NCBI RefSeq assembly: GCF_003073045.1
Contig: NC_037602.1
Coordinates: forward strand, 8,356,464 to 8,420,463
Source: Pomacea canaliculata
Taxonomy: Eukaryota; Mollusca; Gastropoda; Architaenioglossa; Ampullariidae
Reading direction: 5' to 3'
DNA: 64,000 nucleotides
The notes under the pieces were generated by a model. That model was not told the origin of the DNA. It did no database searches and saw only the letters and a list, made by a program, of their open reading frames with translations. Below, in pieces: positions 1 to 12,437 of the stretch. A program made the position numbers and the translations under genes. Every line of letters starts with the position of its first letter. The first letter of the stretch is position 1.

Positions 1-265
1 CACAATAGTCAAAATCAAGGTGGGTGTTACCAGGTGTTACTGACCAAGAAAATGAACATTTTGCTTTAATGTTTGTTTTAATGCTATATCCACCTCCAAG
101 CTGGTAATAAAAGCTTTAATAAAGTCTCGCTATGCAAACAGATTTTTCTATTGCAGTCAGACGGAAGGACGACACAGTGTGATGAACCTGCGATGTTAAG
201 TGACTTAAAGACGTCGATTAAAATTATGAACTTCATAATAACATTGGGTACCTTCAAATTCTCAG

Positions 266-492
266 GTGGAGCTCTTTTGGTCCTGGAGAAGACATTGCAC
301 GACGACAAAGGCGGTCCTTTACCTGCCCTGCTGGAGGACATCGGCATGGCGACCTTGTCGATTGGACACGAGAGATCAGGAAAAGAATATCGCAAGTTGC
401 TCGCCAAACACGGATTTGACCAAATAGAGATAAAAGAAATACAAGGTTCCAACCATTTTGACGCCATTTATGCGATAAAGACCGAACAATGA
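266..492 (+). CDS. Terminal exon of an acetylserotonin O-methyltransferase-like gene (partial)
   Basis: The last 75 or so codons of a SAM-dependent small-molecule O-methyltransferase of the ASMT (HIOMT) type, which in animals methylates N-acetylserotonin to melatonin. The exon opens with a GGALLVLEK strand, matching the 'PGGxLLVxE' strand after the SAM-binding core, then a GPLPALLEDIGMA helix, an ERSGKEYRKLLAKHGF segment and a C-terminal DAIYAIK strand; this order is typical of the family's C-terminus. The acceptor is a pyrimidine-rich tract ending ctcag at 265, giving a phase-1 exon that splits a glycine codon. The open frame upstream of 265 does not continue the family and is read as intron. 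Earlier exons lie outside the window to the left. The exact substrate cannot be told from this exon. Confidence 0.75.
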
Positions 493-508
493 GTTTCTGG
501 TAACAAAA

Positions 509-514
509 AATAAA
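509..514 (+). promoter_or_regulatory. AATAAA polyadenylation signal of the ASMT-like gene
   Basis: A consensus AATAAA hexamer 17 bases after the stop codon of the methyltransferase exon, followed by A-rich sequence. It is the only clear signal before the simple repeat at 779. Confidence 0.5.
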
Positions 515-778
515 GACAATTTGAAAACTGAAGAAAATGACGATAAAGAGGAGAAGGAAAAGGGAAAGGAGGAGAAAAAGAAAAAGCTTTGTTAGGACAT
601 AACATGTCACGGATTAAAGGGCAATAATATAGCAGAATTTAAAACAATCCTTAAAGCCAAGAAGATACCACAAAGGAAAAAAATGATATTTAAATCACCC
701 CCCCCCCCCGAAAAAAAAAAACAACAAATGAAAACAAAACGGCAACAACAACAAACCCCCAAAAAACAAAACAAAAAA

Positions 779-914
779 TAAAAACCAACCAACAAACAAA
801 CAAACAAACCAACCAACCAACCAACAAACAAACAAACAAACAAACAAACAAACAAACAAACAAACAAACAAACAAACAAACAAACAAACAAACAAACAAA
901 CAAACAAACAAACA
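779..914 (+). repeat. (AAAC)n / (ACCA)n tetranucleotide microsatellite
   Basis: About 34 units of aaac/caaa, with a short accaacc variant near 806-825, preceded by a C10 run and A-rich sequence at 699-778. It produces long low-complexity open frames on the minus strand that are not genes. Confidence 0.95.
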
Positions 915-1162
915 AAAAGATGGTAAATGCTTTGGATAGCTTTGGAGAATACTCATTGGATTAAACTCAATGTACTTCGTTGCCAGCAGCAACACTAGGT
1001 CCATGTGACGTCTGCACTCCAAAGGCAAACGTAACTTGTGCGTCCACCCACCTCTCTTTTTAAGAAACACACATAGTGTGTGTGTGTGCGTTGATTTTGC
1101 GCAGTTGAAACCTAATTAACGGAGGATTGTTATATCGGCTTTTAAGATTATCCGAAAGCAGA

Positions 1163-1228
1163 ATGCCCAAAAAGAAAGGCAAGAAGAAAAATCAAGAACT
1201 GGTTTTCCATGTGTTGAAGGATGATGAG
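1163..1228 (+). CDS. Possible short first coding exon (Lys-rich N-terminus), unknown gene
   Basis: An ATG is followed by 22 codons beginning MPKKKGKKKNQE and ending at a good donor (GAG|GTAAAG). A basic, lysine-rich start of this kind is common at the N-termini of cytoskeletal and ciliary coiled-coil proteins, but it is too short to name. No convincing following exon was found before the dehydrogenase at 4984, so the rest of the gene, if real, is missing, very short or not recognised. It could equally be a chance open frame. Confidence 0.25.
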
Positions 1229-4200
1229 GTAAAGGAGAGATGATGCATTTCGTCCCTTTTCATCATCTTACAAGATCAATATTCCTTCTCTGCAGCTTCA
1301 TTTTGTGTACATAGCTTACAAGAAATGTTATTAAATGTAGGAAATTAGAGCCAAGAGAAAGGATAAATCAGTCTCTCTCGTAAACGTGTTCACATATTAG
1401 TTTTGTATTGACCTTTTACGGAATCACATTGTTACACCAGAGCGAAGTCAAGACTCATCAAATTATCGTATGTGGGGTTGGGTTTTTGGATACCGAGTAC
1501 TTTGCTATCCGAACGGTGTAGAAATTTGCTATTTTAATTCTCCCGAGACTAGAAGATAAACTTGCATATATTCTACACACAAAAGCAAACACATTTAACT
1601 TCTCAAGCTCACTGTCTCTTGCTATCTATGGTAGATATCATAAATATGGATATTCTCCCTTATAGGCATGAGGCATCCAGCTATTATATAATGTATTTTG
1701 GTGTTAGTTGTCCTTGATGAGATAAAGGACCAGTTTTGGTCATTTTTCCTAAGCATTATTCTTATTTCTTGTCATTTTCTGTATCAATTTTTTTGTACTT
1801 TTAATTCTACGTGATACTTTTTTTTTATCAAAAAGTATTGAAAAAGACAGTATGTGGTCTATAAAAGAGCATGCTGATAAGTTGACTTGGTCAGTATCTG
1901 GCTCATTTTCTCTCTTCCTCCTTTTGTTTGCTTGTTTGTTTTTTGCTCGTTTGTCTTTTTTGAGTCCGAGAATATTGAGCGCCCGAGTCCAAAGCAAAAT
2001 TAAATCTGACTTAATATATTTGATCTACATGTAAATTTAATGTAAGACAGCTATGGAGAAGGGGGCTCGATGGTAAAGGCGAGCTCTCCAAACCTCGCTT
2101 CTCAAAGACCGAAAAGATTAAAGAACTTTTCCTTTCTTTTCAAATTTTAGGACACAAAATTGTAAAGTCTACTGTCAGTATCCTATTTTTCTATGTTCAA
2201 ACGTATATTTTATTAACGTTGTGCCTGATGTATTCCACATATTTAATCCATAAGCATGATCTCGTGTGTCTAATAAACATACACTATCAAGATCTGCTTT
2301 ATCGTGTTTATTTGAACAAAAAGACAGCGTGGAAAAAGAACAACTACAAAGACAGACTGACAGAAAGAAAAAAAGAGGACAGATGGAAAGTGGACGGAAA
2401 GGAAGACCATGATAGCTAAAAAATGCGACATTAGCATATTTGTATGACTGCAACAATCGAACACCAATCAATTGCCCAATTGAACAGCCTCAATTATTTT
2501 ATTGGCGATTTGATAATAAAATATTCATAGTTGATATAAATTCTGGTTGCGATTCTTGTGTGCTCTAGTCTACAAATATGTGTTCAGTTCAGAATGCAAT
2601 TTATTGACCTAAATTACTTTGCATTTTCCATTGTTTTCTGCTCGTTCTCAAGCGATTGTCTCTGACCTCACTTAAAGGGAGACTACCGTGACAATATTAT
2701 TAGTCGGATTACGAGCTATGTCCCCTGTACACGCTAGTTGCGTATTTCAACTGCAAAGACCGTAAAGATGAGGGAAAAGGAAATATTAAATACATGACGA
2801 TAGTTGTCAACATCGAATACTGAAAAATATTTCTGATAACTAATAAAGTCTTCTTAAACTAGCTGCTGGATGTCTAAGAAATTAGCTCTCTCTCACACAC
2901 AATTAGATACGCGCACGATCTCTCAGACTTGCACTGTGCGAGTATGATTAAAATATTTGTCATTGCTGTAAACAAGACTGTGGGTGATGTCGTACGCGAG
3001 CCGCTCTGTCTTGTAAAAATTGTAACTACCATATATATGAGCGAATACTGTCAGGTATTCAACTTGCCAGTGTCACCTATGTCTGTCACTTGCTCATAGC
3101 CTATAAGATGTCCCACTTTGCTATTTGCCAAGTGTGCTTTAAATAAGACACACCTACTGTCGAAAGGAGGCCAGCTGTATGTGATTACTCTCACCTTGAT
3201 AGTTTAAGAATGTTGTCTTGTAGTCTCCAAACAACACATCTGTTCGGCCAATCTACTACATTTCCAGGCTCACACGAAGTTTTCCCTCCTCCCACTAAAC
3301 AGCAGTCAAACGAAAAAATGTCGAATAAGCCCTTTTACAAACTGCTGGTCTCCTTGAACAGTCCTTACATAGACAGTACAACATCAATTTACACAAAAAC
3401 AAACACCTTCAACCGATATAGACGATAGTCCAATACATGTTTTTATTGACAACTTTCTCGTACTCGCAGCAGACGACACTTTCTTCTAAACTTTATGCAC
3501 TCGGCCGTGTGTCGCTCTCTCGCTACCCCTCCTTTCCCCTGCACCCTTCACCCTTGAACCAACCCTCTTCACTTTGGGGAACTGAGTTCGTGTGCCTGCG
3601 TTCGTATGTGTGTGTTCTAACGCTAATAGCTATATTTATGTGTGAATAATTCAGTCAAAACAATTATTCCTCCAACATTTGATTGATAATCACCTGGCTT
3701 GACTGGCGAGCCACTCACTCTGTACATTGTATAAGCAGCACAGTTATTCACACACCTACCCGACAGAAGGCGCTGACACCATACAGTGCTGGCCTTATCA
3801 CTCATAGGTGCATGCGTACCGCTAAAGTTGGAGTACAATCACTTTCACATCCTAGAGAACTGGGACACAAGTGCAAGTGCAAGGGGTGTGGAGCTGGAGG
3901 GGGAGTAGGAGCTCCACTCTCAATGGCTGCTGCCGCCGGTGGAAATAACTGGATACAACTGCTTGGGGCGGGTGGCAGGCAGCATGTTTCGTCTCCCTTC
4001 TGTTTTGCGATGTCGCCACGTATAGAATCCACGAAAACTGGTTTGACATGCATAAATCGCCTCGTCACTTCACACGGGGACTGTTAGTTTACACAGTGCT
4101 CTCTTATACCAGCAATGATTCATCTTTCACCCTTTCTTTAAAGTTTCCTTATTTCTTTGCCCGTGTCAACGCATTGCCCACCCTGATAAGCATGTCACCT

Positions 4201-4700
4201 TGTCAGCGATGTCACCGTCGTTGTCACTTTTGACTACAAGTCCTAAAAAAAAGCCTTGACCGATAAAGTGCATCGTCGCTGATTCGCTCCACCCTCCAGA
4301 CATCACTGTCTGCCCATTATCAGCGAATCAGTTACATCTCATCCGCTTGCGTCCTATACTAGAAATGATGTCTAAGAATCATAGATTACAAACAATCATC
4401 AAAACAGTTTTCGGATAATCTCAGATAGCATGAGGACCTTAGAAAATACATCGCCGTTTTGCAACAGTCAGTTCTTTGGGAGGGTCTAGCGCATCAAATA
4501 TTTGCGAGAATAAGTGTTCCGGAGGGGAATAAACAGCGAGACTTGCCCACAGAGCATTCCACTTGGCGACACCGAAGGTTTTCTCTGAAAGTTTTCATTA
4601 TTTGTGCTACGAATGTAATACCATAAAATGTCCTTGACCTTTTCCTCTTTCGGTTTTTTGCTGCTGACCTAGATACAAAGCAAAAAAAAAAAAAAAAAGT
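1229..4700. other. Intergenic, no gene recognised
   Basis: AT-rich sequence with stop codons in all frames; the open frames here (longest about 134 codons at 3683-4087) show no domain. The stretch around 3430-3650 resembles 22320-22480, upstream of dehydrogenase B2: both carry a 'cagcagacgaca' core followed by C-rich sequence and a 'gttcgtgtgc' motif. It is therefore an old shared 5' flank of the dehydrogenase family. An A-run lies at 4681-4698. Confidence 0.6.
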
Positions 4701-4889
4701 CCCGACTGCAGACGAAGAGCAAAGGTTACTAGTAAATAGAGCGCTTAGTGCTGCTAGAAGTCTCGTGGACTATTTTGTGCACATCGCAGCCACTTTACAC
4801 ACCTCCTGATGCTACTTTCTTGAATATTTCCCAGCACCCATCTGTCGCCCTCGGAAAAAGTTGTGTCGTCTGCACACACCACAGTGCAC

Positions 4890-4899
4890 GTCACGTGAC
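4890..4899 (+). promoter_or_regulatory. GTCACGTGAC E-box upstream of dehydrogenase A1
   Basis: A perfect 10-base palindrome with a CACGTG core, starting 94 bases before the ATG at 4984. The same palindrome lies at the same distance in A2 and B2. GTCACGTGAC is the form bound by USF/MITF/TFE-type bHLH-zip factors (the 'CLEAR' motif). A GATAAGCAGC replaces the TATAAGCAGC that follows in the other two copies. Confidence 0.65.
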
Positions 4900-4983
4900 C
4901 ACTTTTCAACCAGATAAGCAGCAAACATTTCATTAACACGGTGTGTAAGTCGGTCACACAACACAAGTTTATTCTACATCAGC

Positions 4984-7900
4984 ATGGAGATATCCGGCAA
5001 AGGAGTTTTTCTCACTGGAGGTGCCAGGGGCATCGGAAGAAAACTCATAGAAGCTCTGCTTGCCAAAGGAGCGAGGGTAAGTAATGTCTGCATTTCTCAT
5101 TTGGGTAGGAAACTTGTTAGTAAACAGGGGATTAAAAAAATATTCAAACTATTGACAACGCCCCAGACAGGTTAGTCTACCGTTATACAGGTCAAAGTTC
5201 TATTGTGAATTATATTGACCTGCGTTCAGTTCACTAAGCCAAGATTTTGAATGCTCATTTTTCTTTTCCATCACATATTGAAGTAAATCAGTAGACTCTT
5301 TTTCAAACTGTCTTATCTACGGTATGCATATTTTTTACACTTAATTATGGCTCACTCTAGCTTCAATTCAAGTATTTGTCCACGTGTACCTATGTATATA
5401 TTGCCTATATGTACGTACACACAAAGTATACAAATTTAGATAGGAAATAAGTATTTCAAATCAGTTTCATATTTGCTTACAGTTGCTGTAATGTTATATA
5501 ATGTTGTTGCAGTCAGCGCAATCTGAATTTTAAATGACTAATTTGTGTGTCTAATGATTGGGTAAAGCTGAAGCAAGATACTTTTTCCCGAAAACTTTAT
5601 TTCTGTTCTCGAAATACTAGCGGACAAACATCACACTGCACAGAAAGACGAGAACAACACGAATGTCAATATAGTGATATGTTTATTCTGTAAAGGCCTC
5701 GGGCAAGGGGAGTGCTGGAAATGTAGATTAACTATGAGCATCGTGATGTAGGTAGGTGTATATTTCTAGAATGAAAAAGTGTGGGTGGAATAGTATCTTG
5801 CACTGAGCTTTATCCAATCATCATAAACAAAGTTGCATCTACTAGTCCTTTAATGTTTAACCAATGCATCATTGATATTAACATTTCATTAGTCATCTAG
5901 ACATGAGGCTTTCCGTGCAGATAGTAAAAGTAGAGGGAAGGATTCAGCCATTATCACCCTAAAGCTATGGATACCCTCGCTATCTTTTTAGCCTGATTAC
6001 GGATGTAACTTTCTGTATGTCGCAATAATTTTTTTTTACATATAAACACATGCACACACACACACAGCCCTAAGAATATCGTATTGGATTACAAACAATC
6101 GTGCATCTTTGCTGCATGTCAAGTCCTATTCGTACAATCATACTTGTGGTACCCGCACTACAGTAAAGGAAAATAGTCAACAGTGTAGTCGTTGGGAAAT
6201 GTCTACCTCATCTCAGTTTGAGCATCCAAGCTGTTCACAGACACAACATCTCCAAACATACCTGTTTGGTGTGATCACTAGGTGTAAAATGTGTTCTCCT
6301 CATATAACTCATTGCAGGTCTTCTTTTGTGACATCAACGAGTCAGTAGGTCGAGAGACGGAGTCAGAGCTGAGGAAACAGTATGGCGACGACAGGGTCAT
6401 CTTTCAGCAGTGTGACGTCACTAAGGCTGACCAGTTCAAAGGTTAGGTTAGTTTGTAAAGGATCGGAGTGCTCAGTGTTGACTTTGTCAACGGTACAATC
6501 CATATGTTGTTTTGTGCGAAGGAGGGAGTGTGTGTGTGTGTGTGAGTGCGTGCTTTCCAGAAATTTCCGACTACATCTCTGATGTTTGTTGAGAAATGTT
6601 TTGGGGTATGAAGTGTAATTATGATTTTGAGATAAATGATGTATCATGCGAACATTAAGCTGACAAGTTTACAGTTGCCTCTCTTGTTTCTTCACGTACA
6701 TATATCATTTTCACCCGCACATTTATAAATAATTTTGTTAACAGGTAACTGTAGGTCAGAAGATACATTTAGATTATTTATAGTGGCCGGAATCTCTTAT
6801 TAATGTTTCTTTTTCCCCAGTATAAATTAGAATGTGCTTAGTGTGATATCCTGGCCTTCTGCTTGCAGCTACATTTGATATGGCCGTCTCCAAGTTGGGG
6901 GCTGTGGATGTCTGCTGCAACAATGCAGGCATCATGGACGAGACTGTGCCGGAGAAGATGATTGCCATCAACACTGTAGGTTCGATTTCTGTGTGTGTGC
7001 GCGAGAGAGAGAGAGGAGAGAGAAGAGAGAGAGAAGAGAGAGAAAGAGCTAGCTTAATAAAACAACTTTGCCTTTATTAATTTTCAATTTATTATATATA
7101 TATTACTGTAAGGTTGGAGAAGTAATTGAAAAAGTAATCCAAGAAGTGTAATAGCGTGCGTCTCAAGGAATCTGTCTGAAGCGCAGCTCTGCCCATCTTT
7201 TTTTTTATCGCCTCTTTACTGTGCGAATTATTTTCACGTCCTTATTGATTCTTTTAACAATATCAATCATCTCAGGATTTGTTGAGATAGGATATAACGA
7301 AAAACAATCGATTTATAACCAAGAACAGACAACATTTCATACAATCAAAGGCGGCGTTTTATGCTGAAACAGATTAAAATCTTTTATAGCGAGATGTTCA
7401 CAAAGAATTTTCAACTTTTAAATGAAGGATAAAGGACAAAGGACAATATTCGCAGACATCTCCTCTACCATTTTTCTCTCCCTTTTTTTCTTTCTGTCTT
7501 GCTAAATTCAACTTATAACATGGCATGACAGACATGATGTACCATCTACAGACTGCTCAGATTCGAGGAAGTCAGTTGGCCCTGGAACACATGAGACGTG
7601 ACCGCGGTGGTCGTGGTGGTGTCATTGTCAACACTGTGTCGGTGGCAGGTACGTCATCTAAAGACCGTTTCACGCGGTTGGTGTGATAACTAAAATATGT
7701 CTCGCATCGGATTATTGTAGCTCAAGAATGTCTTACAAGGCATGCATGACAAAGAATGTCTTTCACGGCTATATGACATAAAACTCGTCCTAAGCGGGTC
7801 GACACAGCTGGGTTGATGGCAGCTGTGCAGCTGGGTGCACGTTGTAGCGTTCGGTTGATGCTTAGATCAGTAGGGTGCATATTATTGATATTTAAAATGC

Positions 7901-10172
7901 AGCTGCGTATTGATTGTTGAGAATGTAGACCTCTTTCAAAAAAAAAACAAAAAACAAACAAACAACAAAAAAAAAACAAAAACAAAACAAAACAAAAAAA
8001 AAACAAAAACAAATTAATGACTAATGACAAGCGAGCAATGCAACACTAACAGGCTGAACACTGCTGATTACATTAAATCATTTAACTCATCAAGCTTTTG
8101 CATTTTTTCCAGGCCTAGTAAGCTGTTACAACATCCCAGTCTACGTTGCCACCAAACATGCAATGATTGGTTACATGCAAAGCATGGCGGTAAGTTATCA
8201 CACTCTGACTGCTAAAACTGATGATAACTTTTGAGCTATTGCAAGTTTTTTTTCATATGTGACACGTGGACCGAAGACGTAGCCCACTCCACCATCACTG
8301 GTCGCAGTTAGTGACATAGGTTATAATACATTCACATGAGCGTGGATTTGAAAACTGACCACATGCTCATCCATCAGTACGACACATCGTGCGCCGTTTT
8401 TGTTTTCGCTTCGGATGCTTTTAATGTGCACCGATATGTGGCGGGCATTTGTAACTTAAAAGGATGTGTGTGTATGATTGGATAGGTAGGTGGAGAGAAG
8501 TCTGTGATTAGCCGATTATTTTGAAATGTCGTAGGTGAAGACAAATATCGTTTAAATTGATTCTGAACATATCTCGATGGTTTTCTGACGTGTTTCTTTC
8601 ATTTGCGATATTTAGTGGCACGTGACTTAGTTTGCTGAGTCTCGTCGGACTGCAAACAATCCTCCAAATGATTACAATGAGACCCAGATACCAAGATACG
8701 AATACTAAATGGCAACAACAACAAACGGCGCACAAGCTGTCGTAGAGGAAACGACGGAGGTGCAAAAGGTCAACGCTTACTGATCTCAGCTCATCATACG
8801 TGTCCTAGTCACCCGTGTGTCCCAACCGCCTGTCATCAAAGGATGAGGCTGATTGTCTTTATTCCCAGCCTTGTGTTCTCATGCTCTCAACAGAGCTGTG
8901 CCACTAAGTGTGGTGTTGTGAGCCCGCTACTCCATCTTGTGGGTAGTTTGCTCCCTTATCTCGTGTAGGCGAGGCGTGACGGGTGCCCATCCAACGATGT
9001 GACCACAAAGCCACTCGTAGCACTCTTTAAATACTGACCCCTGACCCCTGCCAAGCTGACCCAGGATGAGCATCACTGGGACCAAACGGGAACCTTACTG
9101 TGTTCTTTTTGCATAGAGTTTTCACACTATGTGTTTGAAATAAGTTTTGAAAGTAGACGGAAGTCTTAATACTGTTTAAAGGGCGTGTTTTATGTTGTCC
9201 TATCTAAAATCCTTTGTCCTGAAAAGTGATACAGTAGACACACAATCAACCCTGGGGAAAGTATTGCAGCAAAGGAGAGGAGATGGGTACAGCTCCCACA
9301 TAAAACTGGCCCCGAAAAAAATAGTCCCTCTGTCACTGTAGTTACTGTCGGACGAGACTTAATAAATAAATATAATATTCAACAGCTTTAATCTCACAAA
9401 ATTAGTAACGTGCTTTACATACATACATTAAAACACATTTAAACCAGAATTGTATCTTAAAGATGAAATTCTTTTAATACAGTCACTTCTGCAGACAGTT
9501 TTCTTTGAAGCTTCCACTATCAGGTTTGGAGCCCCATCTAGGAAAAAACAAACTACGAAACAGTCAAAACAGTTTTTTCCCAGTAGCTATCCCGTCCAAA
9601 GATCGGTTTATTTTGGTCCATCTTGACATTTCTTCACTGTAAACTCTCTGGGTAATCGCCTATTTGTTTTGTGTGACACTTAGAAAACATGATTGGTTTT
9701 TTTATCACAGCTAACTGTTCACCAGAAAGAGCAGGGTGTCCGATGGTGCTGCCTGTGTCCCACGGGTGTCAACACAGACCTCATTGCGCTGAAAGAAGGA
9801 CAAGCGATTGAAAAAGATACATTTCTGGCCCTACTTGATGCTTTCGGATTGCTTGAGTAAGTAGATACAGCCAGAAACAGTACTTTAAGTGTAGTCCTAT
9901 TGTTGACTGCTCAATTCAGCTCTAGACTGTCACGTGTTTATATTATGGCTCCATCTGTTTACAGACCGGAAGATGTGGCTGGAGCCTTCATACGGCTTCT
10001 CCAGGATGAAAACAACAACGGCGCCATTATGGAAGTGTCTCCACAGTTCAAGGAAGGGCGATATCGAAAGAGAATACTTGTGGATGAGGATGGCATTTCT
10101 GACCCAGTCCCTGCAGACAGAGCTTTTATTCTTGAAGAATTGGCTGCTGCGAAACTCGGCAAAGCCCCTTAA
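4984..10172 (+). CDS. 15-hydroxyprostaglandin dehydrogenase-like SDR, copy A1 (7 exons, 283 aa)
   Basis: Short-chain dehydrogenase of the 15-PGDH family, which oxidises the 15-hydroxyl of prostaglandins and related eicosanoids using NAD+ in the cytosol. Exons: 4984-5076, 6318-6441, 6869-6975, 7552-7648, 8113-8189, 9711-9856, 9965-10172; they join in frame (852 bases), intron phases 0,1,0,1,0,2. Visible motifs: TGGARGIG cofactor loop (residues 11-18), D36 closing beta-2 (NAD preference), CDVT at 63-66, NNAG at 90-93, and the catalytic set N107, S138, Y151, K155, the same numbers as in the human enzyme. It is about 17 residues longer than the 266-residue human protein, at the C-terminus. Exon 4 was begun at ACTGCTCAG (7552) because this aligns the helix before S138 without gaps. 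The true substrate is unproven; 15-PGDH-like enzymes in invertebrates may use other hydroxy-lipids. Confidence 0.93.
7938..8012 (+). repeat. A-rich (CAAAA)n tract in intron 4 of A1
   Basis: A run of A-rich units with scattered C, absent from the matching intron of copy A2 (19876-19892), so it expanded after the block duplication. Confidence 0.8.
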
Positions 10173-11007
10173 GTCTACAACGAAAAAAACTATTCTGTGA
10201 TCTTGGTTCCGCTTAATGTCGAAGAAAATGTTGAACTGTTATGTTCCAAATTATTCAAATACCCATTGAGGTAACTTAGTCAATGTTAGTAATTAAGATG
10301 AAAAAGTCTTTTAAATGATTTTTATATTATTTTGTCAGTAAAATTATATATTTTATAGCTGTATTACTTTTATAAGATTGCTCATGTTTTAAATGGTATA
10401 GTTTGCAATATCCTATAGAAAAAAATGCAATAAGATATTTTCGATTGTTGTGGTGTTTTAATTTGTCCAGCCCAGGAGATCTTTAGTTCAAACTTGTTTT
10501 CTTGCTACCGGCTGCCATTTTCATATCTCGATGAAGACAGGGAGCCGCAAGTTTAGACTATTATGGTTTAGTCGCTGCCTTGTCGGTTTGTCTGCAATCA
10601 CATCTCTCACCACTGGTCTCTCTTTTCCTTTGATCTCCGTGTCTGTGGGTCTGTCCGTCTGCCCTTCTCTCTACAATTTCGTATTATATGTCCCTTCTAT
10701 CGTCACAGACGTCACACTAAGATTTTGGATTTGTAATATGTTTACTTCAGATGTACTATACCTCGACCTCACAATAAAAGAAGGCAGAACAGTCTTTTTT
10801 CTGTTATATATTTGTTTTAGGTGGCTGACGGATTGATTTTCTCTCTCAACGCACACAGAGGAAAAAAATTATAAAGAGAAATTCAGAAAAAAATTAAGGT
10901 ACATGGTCTCGACAATGAGAGACGAGAGAAAGAGTGGGATGAGACGGAGAGAAAGAGAGTAAACGAGAGAGAGAGAGATTCTTGTTGTTTAAATATTTGA
11001 TATGGCT
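10173..11007 (+). other. 3' flank of dehydrogenase A1, shared with A2
   Basis: No coding exon seen. The stretch parallels 21292-22219 downstream of A2, including the tetracyclic 'gagacgg agagaaagagag' purine-rich run near 10920-10978. The parallel stops abruptly at 'ttgtttaaat' (about 10993): A2 continues into the promoter side of B2, whereas here the sequence jumps to the tail of a former B copy. Confidence 0.7.
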
Positions 11008-11478
11008 GAAGAATTGGCTGCTGCCAAACTCGGCAAAGCCCCTTAGGTCTACAATGAAATAAAGAAGTCTGGGATTGAGGTTCTGTTTTATATAAAATAT
11101 TGAACGGATCCTGCTCTGAATTCAAATTTTATATTATTGCTCAATATTATGAAAGACATGAATCTTGTTATTGCGACAGTTTGTTAATACTATATCTCAC
11201 AGAAAGAGAGCAGTAGACTATCTTCGACGAGTTTGAATTTGTTCACACTACGACATCTTAAGACCTAAATAATCTCTCGCTGAAGACAGGGGCCATCAGT
11301 TTCAGCTGGTATAACCTCGGCCCCCACCCGTTTGTCTGCCATTTTTTGGGTCTCTTCGTGTTATATCCGAATGCAAGGCTCAAAATGCAGTCAGTTAGCT
11401 GGAAAAGATATCTGACTGCCCCAGCCACTCGTTCCTTTTCATGACAAAATATGACAGTCCTGGCGTGCAAAAATTAAC
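11008..11478 (+). pseudogene. Remnant of a second dehydrogenase (B1): last 12 codons plus 3' flank
   Basis: EELAAAKLGKAP and a TAG stop (11044-11046) are followed by about 430 bases that match the 3' flank of B2 (25374-25805), including ATGAAATAAAGAAGTCTGGG right after the stop. All upstream exons are missing. Just before the remnant, 'atttgatatggct' equals a stretch of exon 3 of B2, hinting that the deletion joined exon 3 to exon 7, though 13 bases could be chance. This shows block 1 once held a B copy like block 2. Confidence 0.85.
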
Positions 11479-11511
11479 ACTCTTCCTATATGATGCCTGA
11501 TATTTAATCCC

Positions 11512-11845
11512 ACATCGAAAAGCACTCTGAAAAGAACAGTTAACTCGGGACAATGTCTTGTTATTCTGAAAACACCGCCTGTGAGTATGGAGCCCTGGTG
11601 TCTATACTATTATTTCTGTAGTTTGTGTTCTGCTGCAGTCCAAAGATCATAGTCATCCTCATTCCGATCTTTCTTTCACAAAGAACATTCTAAATCAGAA
11701 TTATTGCTTGTTATTTCATATCACTAAACCAATAACAAATAATGTATTGATATTCATGTAGTTAGTTATCATCTCTCTAAATGAAAGAACTTAACCTCAG
11801 CTACATAAGTGTGTACTCATCTTGATTTTTTCCTCCGTTTTGTTT
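11512..11845 (-). repeat. Segment inverted relative to 27425-27737
   Basis: Read on the minus strand, this stretch matches the plus strand of 27425-27737 (shared pieces: ggcggtgttttcagaata, gaaagaaagatcggaatgag and ttagagagatgataactaca, each exact or near-exact). Direct homology to block 2 resumes at about 11846 (cactttaaggtgagggtta, as at 29336). Sequence corresponding to 25806-27424 and 27738-29335, including the lectin promoter and first two exons, is absent here. Confidence 0.85.
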
Positions 11846-12437
11846 CACTTTAAGGTGAGGGTTAGGATTAGGGTTATCAGGTTAGGGTATCAATTGGGCT
11901 AGGAGACAATGTAACCTCACTTCTAATGGTTTTAATACGCTATAGAAAATTTATGTCTTTGAATGTACCATTTTATTCGTTCGTTCAATTGTTTGTTCCA
12001 AACCTCCTTTAAGAGTCAGGGTGGGAGCCAAGAGCAATGAAACTCTTTAAACACTAACTTGCTTTGTTGCAGGCAGCAGGCTGAGGAACTTTCAAGTCCG
12101 AGTGTCACTGACAAATCCAGTGATGTACCCTTTCACTGAAGGTCAGCAGTGCTTCAATCGTACTGATTCAGTTCCCAACTCGGGAATCAAAGTGAACTGC
12201 ACTCAGCCAATCATAGGCCGCTACGTCAGCTTGTTGAAATATAACCTCGAGGTTTTGACCATTTGTGAATTTCGTGTATTTGCCGACAAAGCAGGTATGA
12301 CTTCTCCATTTTCGTTTCCTGTACGTTATTCTGACAATAAACTTTAGATGACTCTAGTGTAGCTTTAATTTAGGAGAGTCGGTTGTTTTATAATTATTAT
12401 TTATTTTATTTTGTTTCATTAATTTTTATCTGATAGC

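Noticed and set aside
607-1070. Minus-strand open frames rich in FVCL repeats
   Set aside because: They are translations of the (AAAC)n microsatellite and A/C-rich flank; no start context or domain.
3683-4087. 134-codon plus-strand open frame upstream of the dehydrogenases
   Set aside because: No domain, overlapping open frames on both strands, and no matching coding signal in the related flank of B2.
7531-7551. Alternative exon 4 start of A1 at the earlier cag (7531) before ACATGATG
   Set aside because: It puts the exon out of frame with a stop, whereas starting at 7552 gives gap-free alignment with the family and equal lengths in all three copies.
10531-10836. 101-codon open frame after A1
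   Set aside because: The matching sequence after A2 is broken in this frame, so the frame is not conserved.
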